Positions 1 to 6,446 of a stretch of DNA of 64,000 nucleotides are shown one piece after another (the stretch's first letter is position 1; every line of letters starts with the position of its first letter). The position numbers and the translations under genes were made by a program. The DNA comes from Janthinobacterium lividum (lineage in GTDB: Bacteria; Pseudomonadota; Gammaproteobacteria; Burkholderiales; Burkholderiaceae_D), in NCBI RefSeq assembly GCF_011601275.1, contig NZ_JAAOLY010000001.1, forward strand, positions 496,001 through 560,000, read 5' to 3'. The notes below the pieces were generated by a model that saw only the letters and a program-made list of their open reading frames with translations, was not told the origin of the DNA and did no database searches.

Positions 1-8
1 GTAAACGT

Positions 9-647
9 TTGGATAATAGCGAGGCGCCGCAAACGACGGAGCGCATCCTGTATTTCATCAAGACCAAGGGACCCGTCTCCACGGCAACCCTGGCCAAGAC
101 CCTGGACATGACGGGCGAGGCGGCGCGCCAGCAAGTGCAAAAGCTGGTGGCGGCGGGCTTGATCGAGGGACGCCAGGAAGCGCAGGCGGGCGCGGGCCGG
201 CCGCGCCAGAACTGGGTCTTGACGGAAGCGGGCAATGCGCGCTTTCCCGACACGCATGCGCAGCTGACGATCAAGCTGATCGGTTCCGTGCGCCAGTTGT
301 TCGGCGAGGCGGGCCTGGATAAACTCATCACCCAGCGCGAAGAGGAAAGCCGCGGCGCGTATGCGCTGGCGTGCTCGGCGCCGGACTTGCCCACGCGCCT
401 GCGGCAACTGGCGGCCGTGCGCGATGAAGAGGGCTATATGGCGCGCGTGGAAGAAGACGGCGACGACTGGCTGCTGATCGAAGACCATTGCCCCATCTGC
501 GCCGCCGCGCGCACCTGCCAGGGTTTTTGCCGCTCGGAATTGCAGCTGTTCCAGGAAGTGGTGGGACCGAACGCCAGCATCGTGCGCGAGCAGCACGTGC
601 TGGCCAACGCCATGCGCTGCGTGTACCGGATCAGGGCGCTGCCCTAG
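9..647 (+). CDS. HTH transcriptional regulator with C-terminal cysteine cluster
   Basis: 212 residues from a TTG; the frame stays open to the window edge, so the true start may lie upstream. Residues 10-55 form a winged-helix DNA-binding domain (MarR/DeoR-like, COG2345 type by my reading), followed by a GRPRQNWVLT wing. The C-terminal half carries Cys161, Cys164, Cys170 and Cys174 with His160, plus Cys204. That resembles the iron-sulfur or metal ligand region of SufR-type repressors, although the spacing differs from cyanobacterial SufR. It probably represses or activates genes to the left of the window; the gene on its right is convergent and overlaps its stop by 4 bases. Metal or Fe-S sensing is inference. 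Confidence 0.75.
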   Translation: MDNSEAPQTTERILYFIKTKGPVSTATLAKTLDMTGEAARQQVQKLVAAGLIEGRQEAQAGAGRPRQNWVLTEAGNARFPDTHAQLTIKLIGSVRQLFGEAGLDKLITQREEESRGAYALACSAPDLPTRLRQLAAVRDEEGYMARVEEDGDDWLLIEDHCPICAAARTCQGFCRSELQLFQEVVGPNASIVREQHVLANAMRCVYRIRALP

Positions 648-1921
648 GCTTTCGGAAACAGCGGGCGGGCCAGCAGCGCCACCAGTCCCGCCAGCCACCA
701 CACGACGGGCCAGTTGCTCGCCGCCAGCAAATGCGGGATGGCAATCGGCGTGAGGAACAAGCCGACGTAGACGGCCGTGTTCGCCATGCCCAGGGCGGTG
801 CCCGCGTTGGCGCCGCCCGCTTCCGTGGCCAGCTCCGTGTAGGCCACGCCATGCCAGGCGGACACGGCGATGCCGGCCACCACCACGGCGGCCATCAACA
901 GCCAGCCCGGCGCATCGCATGCGGCGGCCATGCCCAGCAGCACGAACGTGGCCAGCGCCACCAGGGCCGAACCGCGCAGGTAGGCGGGCCGGTTCGCGTG
1001 GCGGTCCGTGTGGCGTCCGCTCCAGATGCGCATCACCATGGCGCCCGCCTGCAGGGCCACCATCACGGACGTGATTCCCGCCAAGCCCAGGTGGCCGTCA
1101 TCGTGCAGGAACACGGTGGCATAGCTGAGCACGGCAAACTGCGGCACGCACAGCAAGCCGATGGCGGCCACCATGCGCCAGACTCTGCGATTCTTCAGGG
1201 GCAACGTTGCTTGGTCTTTCAACGGGCCTTTGGACGCGTTTTGCAGGCCTGTGGCGGTCTCGGCAGAGAAATCGGGCTCATGCATCCAGCGCCACGTAAA
1301 AAACGCCGACAGGGCGCATACGAGGGCCAGGGCGCCAAACACGGGCATGAAGCCATAGCGCGATGCCAGGCTGGGCAGGACGAGGGCGCCAAGGCCGCCG
1401 CCCAGCGGCACGGCCGTCTGGCGGATGCTCATGGCGAAACCCCGTTCGCCGGCGCCGAACCATCGCATCACGGCGCGGCCGCTGGCGCCATTCACGCTGC
1501 CGCCCAGCACGCCGACCAGGGCCAGCCCGGCCGCCAGCCCGGCCGCCAGCGCCCACAGCGGCGGCACGGAACCGCCGGCGGGCGTGATCCACAGCAGCAA
1601 GGTCAATAGTGCCAGCATGGTGCCCAGCAAGCCGGTCAGCAGCACGGGGCGGTCCCCCCAGCGGTCGGTGGCCATGCCCCAGGGCAATTCGCTCAAGGCC
1701 ACGCCCAGGCCCATGGCGCCCAGCGCCACCCCCAGTTCAGTATTGCTCAGGTGATAGCCGCTGCGCAGCCAGATGGCCGTGGTGGGCATGCCGTTGGCGG
1801 CGGCGGAAAAGCTGGCATTGGCCGCCACGCCGACGGCCAGCACTTTCCAGCGGTGGGCGTCGCCCAGCGCGGGCGTGGTGGCGGGGACAGGAACAGGAAC
1901 AGCTTGGCAATTGGTGCTCAT
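644..1921 (-). CDS. MFS transporter
   Basis: 425 residues, ATG start. About twelve hydrophobic helices and the MFS loop 2-3 signature WGMATDRWGDRP near residues 77-88 place it in the major facilitator superfamily as an inner-membrane secondary transporter. The substrate cannot be read from sequence; export of a small molecule or uptake of an organic anion are both possible. It is divergent from the LysR gene at 2033, with 111 bases between them, and LysR regulators often control the divergent neighbour, so this carrier may be its target. The 3' end overlaps the upstream convergent regulator by 4 bases. Confidence 0.85.
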   Translation of the reverse strand: MSTNCQAVPVPVPATTPALGDAHRWKVLAVGVAANASFSAAANGMPTTAIWLRSGYHLSNTELGVALGAMGLGVALSELPWGMATDRWGDRPVLLTGLLGTMLALLTLLLWITPAGGSVPPLWALAAGLAAGLALVGVLGGSVNGASGRAVMRWFGAGERGFAMSIRQTAVPLGGGLGALVLPSLASRYGFMPVFGALALVCALSAFFTWRWMHEPDFSAETATGLQNASKGPLKDQATLPLKNRRVWRMVAAIGLLCVPQFAVLSYATVFLHDDGHLGLAGITSVMVALQAGAMVMRIWSGRHTDRHANRPAYLRGSALVALATFVLLGMAAACDAPGWLLMAAVVVAGIAVSAWHGVAYTELATEAGGANAGTALGMANTAVYVGLFLTPIAIPHLLAASNWPVVWWLAGLVALLARPLFPKA

Positions 1922-2032
1922 GGCGTGGAGAGTAAGTGGTTGACCCTGACAGTGTTGCGCAGTACGATCGTTCTGAATATCAGATAATTTTCATTGAACC
2001 ATCCCATAAAAACGGACGATTGCATCTGCACC

Positions 2033-2932
2033 ATGAGCCTGCTTAATTTCGATATCGCCTTTCTGCGCAGCTATGTGGCTGGCATCGAGCTGGGCAGTTT
2101 TGCCCGCGCGGCGGACAAGGTGGGCCGCTCCACCTCGGCCGTCAGCGCGCAGCTGAAAAAACTCGAGGAGCAGGCGGGCATGCCCCTGTTCCGCAAGGAT
2201 GGAAGGGGACTGGCGCTGACCCCGGCCGGCGAAGTCTTGCTCGGCTATGCGCGCCGTTTGCTGGAACTCAACGACGAGGCGGCTGTCGCCTTGCGCGGCG
2301 CGGAACTGGAAGGCTGGATCAGGCTGGGTTTGCAGGAGGATTTTGGCGAAGCCTTGCTGCCCGATGTGCTGGGGCGCTTTGCCCGCGCGCATCCGAAAGT
2401 GCGCATCGAGGCGCACGTGGCGCGCAACACGGCCTTGATGGAAGGCCTGGCCATGGGGCAGCTGGACCTGGCCCTGCTGTGGGGCGGCGCCGGCATCGCC
2501 GACGTGGCCGAATATCCGCAGCAGCAGCGCCAGCATATTGCCGAACCGGCCATGCGCTGGATCGCCTCGTCCAGCCTGGCCTGGCGGCCCGAGTCGGGCG
2601 AGCCGTTGCCGCTCATTGCGTTTGACCGCGAATGCCTGTTCCAGCGCTGCGCCACGCAGGCGCTGGACCATGCCGGCATCGCCTGGCGCACGGCGTTTAC
2701 CAGTCCCAGCCTGGCAGGACTGTGGGCGGCAGCAGCAGCCGGACTGGGCGTGACGGTGCGCACGGGCCTGGGCTTGCCCTCAAGCGTGCGTGCGCTCGAT
2801 CACGTGGCGGCCGGCTTGCCCGCCCTGCCCCCGCTGTCGTTGGAACTGCTGCGTGCGTCCAGCGTGTCCAGGCCGCCTGTCGAGCGCCTGGCCAGCCTGA
2901 TCATCGAGTCGCTGCAGCAAGATTCCGTTTAA
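2033..2932 (+). CDS. LysR-family transcriptional regulator
   Basis: 299 residues from the ATG at 2033. The frame is open 13 codons further up to a TTG, but the protein from 2033 has the normal LysR length and N-terminus. Residues 5-62 form the winged HTH (FARAADKVGRSTSAVSAQLK), followed by the linker helix and a substrate-binding effector domain. It probably regulates the divergent MFS carrier. The C-terminus overlaps the convergent SDR gene by 4 bases. The effector is unknown. Confidence 0.88.
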   Translation: MSLLNFDIAFLRSYVAGIELGSFARAADKVGRSTSAVSAQLKKLEEQAGMPLFRKDGRGLALTPAGEVLLGYARRLLELNDEAAVALRGAELEGWIRLGLQEDFGEALLPDVLGRFARAHPKVRIEAHVARNTALMEGLAMGQLDLALLWGGAGIADVAEYPQQQRQHIAEPAMRWIASSSLAWRPESGEPLPLIAFDRECLFQRCATQALDHAGIAWRTAFTSPSLAGLWAAAAAGLGVTVRTGLGLPSSVRALDHVAAGLPALPPLSLELLRASSVSRPPVERLASLIIESLQQDSV

Positions 2933-3681
2933 AACGCCTGCGCCGTCGGGCGCAGCACGATTTCATTGATGCTCACGTCGGCTGGCTGCTCGATCGCATA
3001 CGCGATGGCGCGCGCCACTGAAGCGGCGGGAATGGCAATCTCGTAGAACTCCTTGACGGCCTTGGCGCTCTCGGCATGGCTGCTGCCCTCGCTCAGTGGC
3101 GTGTCCACGGCGCCCGGTGAAATGACGGTGGTACGGATGGTACCGCCGCTGGCCGCCAGCTCATGGCGCAAGCCTTCCGAAATGGCGCTGACGGCAAACT
3201 TGGTGCCGCTGTAGACGGTACCGCCCGGGCTGAAGACTTTTTGTCCCGCCACCGACGAGATATTGATGAAGTGGCCGCTGTTTTGCGCCTGGAAATGCGG
3301 CAGCACGGCGGCGATGCCGTTCAGTACGCCTTTGATGTTGATATCGATCATGTTATTCCATTCGTCGACCTGCAAGGCGCTCATCGGCGCGATGGCCATC
3401 AACCCCGCATTGTTGATCAGCACGTCGACCTTGCCGAACACGGCCAGCGCCGTGTCGATCAAACGCGTCAGGTCGCCCGCCTGGGTCACGTCGGTCTGGG
3501 CGATGGCGGCCTGACCGCCGGCCGCCGTGATTTCCTCGGCGATGATGGTGAGCAAATCCATGCGCCGCGCACCAAGCACGACGCTGGCGCCCAGTGCGGC
3601 CAGATGGCGCGCGGTGGCTTCTCCCAGGCCGCTGCTGGCACCGGTGATGACGACGACTTTCCCTGCGATATTTAGACTCAT
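2929..3681 (-). CDS. Short-chain dehydrogenase/reductase
   Basis: 250 residues from the ATG at 3681, which has an AGGGAA ribosome site; a further in-frame start at 3723 would add 14 unlikely residues. This is a classical SDR. It has the cofactor motif TGASSGLG at residues 13-20, NNAG at 90-93, and catalytic Ser142/143, Tyr157 and Lys161 (YSGTK). It is an NAD(P)-dependent oxidoreductase in the cytosol. The sequence looks like the broad 'SDR family oxidoreductase' clade (YdfG-like), whose substrates are varied, so I do not name one. It converges on the LysR gene. Confidence 0.9.
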   Translation of the reverse strand: MSLNIAGKVVVITGASSGLGEATARHLAALGASVVLGARRMDLLTIIAEEITAAGGQAAIAQTDVTQAGDLTRLIDTALAVFGKVDVLINNAGLMAIAPMSALQVDEWNNMIDINIKGVLNGIAAVLPHFQAQNSGHFINISSVAGQKVFSPGGTVYSGTKFAVSAISEGLRHELAASGGTIRTTVISPGAVDTPLSEGSSHAESAKAVKEFYEIAIPAASVARAIAYAIEQPADVSINEIVLRPTAQAF

Positions 3682-3798
3682 GATGGATTCCCTGTGGAGG
3701 CAGCAGAGTGCTGCGGATGACATCGATCAATGCCGGCACAGCTTAGCGCATTTGCGTCCCTTTTTGCTATAAAAAAGATAATTTCTAAATGGTAATTT

Positions 3799-4842
3799 TT
3801 AGGCACGAGCAATCAGCACTTGTACGGGCGCCATGGGAAAATCGCTGGCGCCGTACTGCTCCACTTGCCGCCAGCCTGTGTCGCGCAGCAGCTGCGCCAA
3901 TTCTCCCAGCCGTGTCACCGTGCGGCCCAGCATGCGCATCGGCAAGTAGTACGGCAGCACGCGCGCCGCGTCGCCTGGTGCCGGGGCGATTTCCGCCTGT
4001 ACGCAGACGAGCACGCCACCGGGTTTTAACGCCGTCTGCATCTTGCGCAAGGCCGCCGCCAGGTCGGGCACGAAATGCAGCACGGACGAGCACCAGATCA
4101 GGTCGTAGCCGCTGCCGATGTCGTCGCAGCCCAGATCGCCGCCCACCGTCTCCAGACGGTCGGATAGTTGCGCATGGGCGATGTTGGCGGCCGCCACGGC
4201 CACCGTTTCCGGCCAGTCGAAAACGCAACCGTGCAAACCCGCATGGGCTTGCGCCAGCGCAATGGCAACCCAGCCCGGGCCGCCACCCACGTCGAGCAGG
4301 CGCAAGGGCGTGTTGCCGCCCGCAAACGGGGCGATGCGCTGCATCACGGCCAGGGCCGCGCGCATGGTGACGGCGCGTTGTTCCTGGCCGATTTGCTGCT
4401 GTGCGGCGGCGGCCCAGTTGACCCCGTTCGCCGTGTTGTAGGGCGCCGCCTTGCCGCCGTCGCGCACGAGGGCAGGTAACTGCGTGGCGAAGTGGCGCAG
4501 CGCATGCAGCCGGTACAGCCAGGCGTCGCCGCAGAAGGCCACGGAGTTGCGGCAGAAATACTGCAAGGTGCTGGCCGTGCAGCGGTAGCGTTGTGTGTCT
4601 GCCTCAGCATCCGCAGCGGCCCCGTCGCGCTCCAGCACCTGCATGCTCCAGAGCAGTTCCAGCAGCAGCGCCGTGTGCGGCGCATGCAACGACAGGGTGT
4701 CGGCCAGCTGCGCCGGCGTGTGCGGCGTGGCCAGCACATCGAAAATGCCCAGTTCCAGGGCGGCGGCCAGCCCGTCCGCCTGTACGGGCGCGACGGCCAG
4801 GTCCCAGTAAGGCTGCAAGGCATGCTGTGATGTGAATAACAT
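3799..4842 (-). CDS. Class I SAM-dependent methyltransferase (O-methyltransferase/ASMT-like)
   Basis: 347 residues. An N-terminal helical dimerisation domain (about 1-110) precedes a Rossmann methyltransferase domain with SAM motif I LLDVGGGPGWVAIAL near residue 182. Further motifs are DLIWCSSVLHFV and LKPGGVLV. The two-domain build is that of plant-type O-methyltransferases and of bacterial small-molecule or antibiotic methyltransferases. It is divergent from an AraC gene, and a Fur-type palindrome lies in the 128-base gap (4884-4912). An iron-responsive role, for example in siderophore or pigment metabolism, is therefore plausible but inferred. The substrate is unknown. Confidence 0.85.
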   Translation of the reverse strand: MLFTSQHALQPYWDLAVAPVQADGLAAALELGIFDVLATPHTPAQLADTLSLHAPHTALLLELLWSMQVLERDGAAADAEADTQRYRCTASTLQYFCRNSVAFCGDAWLYRLHALRHFATQLPALVRDGGKAAPYNTANGVNWAAAAQQQIGQEQRAVTMRAALAVMQRIAPFAGGNTPLRLLDVGGGPGWVAIALAQAHAGLHGCVFDWPETVAVAAANIAHAQLSDRLETVGGDLGCDDIGSGYDLIWCSSVLHFVPDLAAALRKMQTALKPGGVLVCVQAEIAPAPGDAARVLPYYLPMRMLGRTVTRLGELAQLLRDTGWRQVEQYGASDFPMAPVQVLIARA

Positions 4843-4883
4843 GAAAGTTCCTTTCGACGAGATGGGCGTGTAGGCCTATTTTA

Positions 4884-4912
4884 TGCAAAAATGAGAATAA
4901 TTATCATTTGCA
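4884..4912. promoter_or_regulatory. Fur-box-like palindrome
   Basis: A 29-base near-perfect palindrome with TGCA at both ends. Its core TGAGAAT-A-ATTATCA (4892-4906) matches the Fur 7-1-7 consensus TGATAAT-N-ATTATCA at all but one position. It lies 41 bases upstream of the methyltransferase start and 58 bases upstream of the AraC start, so it could control both divergent genes in response to iron. Confidence 0.8.
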
Positions 4913-4970
4913 TTTGTATGCGGCGCGGCGCATTTCGTATGCGCGACGGCGCGAAAGGACGGAAGGAGCG

Positions 4971-5861
4971 ATGATGGAACAGGACAGGGACGCGGCAGGC
5001 TGGACGCGGCGCCAGCTGGACCCGGGGTTGAAAGAGTGCCGCGCCGACCAGCGCCAGGTCGATCAGGGCTTGCTGCTCGTGCACTCCGATTACCACCCAC
5101 GGCTGGCGCTCGTCGAGCAATCGAAGCATGACGATGCGGGCGGCATGGTGATCACCATCGGCCTGGAAGGCGCGTCCGGCTACGTCACGCGCGATGGCGA
5201 ACAATTGCGTTTCCGGGGCGGCCATACGACGGTGACGGCGTTTCGCCACACAAGCGGCGAGCGCCGTTTCGAGGCGAATCAGCGGGCGGCGCAGTTGCGC
5301 GTGCTGGTGGGGGAAGAGGCGCTGGCGCGCTACTGGCCGGAAGGCCTGGCGTCCCTGCTGCCCGACGGCGGCGCGCGCCAGCTGGCGCATGCGGCCACGA
5401 CGCGCAACAGCGCCCTGCACGCGCGCTCGCTGCTGCGCGCGACGGACCCGCTGGACGTGCATATCGGCGTGCTCAGCCTGTTGGCGGAACAGCTGCGGGC
5501 ACTGCGGCCGGCGCCCTCTCCCGTGCCGCGCTGGTCCGAGGCCGATATCGCCAGACTGGAACGCGTCCACGCGCTGATGCAGGAACAGATGGCGCAGGAA
5601 CTCACGCTCGATTACCTGTGTGCGCAAGCGGGACTGAGCTTGTTCAAGCTCAAGCAGGGATGGCGCTACCGCTACAACGACAGCCCGCAGCGCACCCTGC
5701 TGGCGCTGCGCATGCAGCGGGCAAAGTTATTGCTGGAAAATGGTTGCCAAGTGGCGCAGGCGGGCTGGCAAACCGGTTATCGCCACCCGGCCAATTTCAG
5801 CGCCGCGTTCAGCCGCTATTTCGGCTACGCGCCGAAGACCGTGGCGCGCGTGAAGGGCTGA
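4971..5861 (+). CDS. AraC-family regulator (PchR-like)
   Basis: 296 residues from the ATG at 4971, directly behind a GGAAGGAG ribosome site; the frame is open back to 4908 but without an equivalent site. The C-terminal third (about 195-296) has two HTH motifs: LTLDYLCAQAGLSLFKLKQGW, and the second helix pair ending AGYRHPANFSAAFSRYFGYAP-like. The second matches siderophore-responsive PchR/YbtA regulators. The Fur-type site in its promoter supports a link to iron, since PchR-type genes are typically Fur-repressed. No TonB receptor or siderophore gene is adjacent; only the divergent methyltransferase is. Confidence 0.85.
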   Translation: MMEQDRDAAGWTRRQLDPGLKECRADQRQVDQGLLLVHSDYHPRLALVEQSKHDDAGGMVITIGLEGASGYVTRDGEQLRFRGGHTTVTAFRHTSGERRFEANQRAAQLRVLVGEEALARYWPEGLASLLPDGGARQLAHAATTRNSALHARSLLRATDPLDVHIGVLSLLAEQLRALRPAPSPVPRWSEADIARLERVHALMQEQMAQELTLDYLCAQAGLSLFKLKQGWRYRYNDSPQRTLLALRMQRAKLLLENGCQVAQAGWQTGYRHPANFSAAFSRYFGYAPKTVARVKG

Positions 5862-5915
5862 ACAGCCGGTGTAGAATCGGCGGGCAGCACATATTCATAC
5901 GACCCACAAGGAGAC

Positions 5916-6323
5916 ATGATGGCCCGCAAAATCTTTGTCAATCTGCCTGTCCAGTCGCTGGAACGCTCCGTCGCGTTTTTCACGGCGCTGGGCTTCAGTT
6001 TCAATGCCCATTTCACGGATGAAACGGCGACGTGCATGATCGTCGCCGACGACATTTTCGTCATGCTGTTGACGCACGACAAATTCAAGCAATTCACGCC
6101 CAAGCAGCTGTGTGACACCAAGGTGGCGACGGAAGTGCTCGTGTGTCTGTCGGCCGAGAGCCGCGGCGAAGTCGATGCGCTGGTGGCGAAGGCCGTCCAG
6201 GCGGGCGGCAGCATCTACAAGGAGCCGATGGATTTCGGCTTCATGTATGGACATAGTTTCCAGGATCCTGATGGGCATCAGTGGGAATTGATGTTCATGG
6301 AGCCGAGCGCAATACCGCAGTAG
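5916..6323 (+). CDS. VOC-family (glyoxalase/bleomycin resistance superfamily) protein
   Basis: 135 residues with an AAGGAGAC ribosome site. It begins MMARKIFVNLPVQSLERSVAFFTALGF and ends with DPDGHQWELMFMEP, the usual ends of a short vicinal-oxygen-chelate protein of the PhnB/Glo_EDI_BRP-like group. The C-terminal His and Glu of HQWELMF can serve as metal ligands. Its function is not predictable; many such proteins are orphan lyases or dioxygenases. It stands alone, 54 bases after the AraC gene and before a dispersed palindrome. Confidence 0.88.
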   Translation: MMARKIFVNLPVQSLERSVAFFTALGFSFNAHFTDETATCMIVADDIFVMLLTHDKFKQFTPKQLCDTKVATEVLVCLSAESRGEVDALVAKAVQAGGSIYKEPMDFGFMYGHSFQDPDGHQWELMFMEPSAIPQ

Positions 6324-6327
6324 CAGC

Positions 6328-6427
6328 GTAGGTCGGATTAGCGGCGGAACGTCGCGTAATCCGACAATATCGTTGGCCGGTGGTGGTGTCGGATTACGCG
6401 CGGCTTCGCCACGCTAATCCGACCTAC
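6328..6427. repeat. Dispersed GTCGGATTA palindromic element, copy 1
   Basis: A 100-base imperfect palindrome bounded by GTAGGTCGGATTAGCG and its reverse complement CGCTAATCCGACCTAC. The inner arms are CGTAATCCGACA and TGTCGGATTACG. It lies between the 3' ends of the VOC gene and the M16 protease. A second full copy is at 31677-31766 and a half-copy at 18918-18950. The architecture is that of REP/BIME-like intergenic repeats. Confidence 0.85.
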
Positions 6428-6446
6428 TCGATTTGCGGCAAGTTTC

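Noticed and set aside
6328..6427. CRISPR-like repeat
   Set aside because: Repeats are not regularly spaced with unique spacers, no cas genes occur, and the element is a palindrome found singly.
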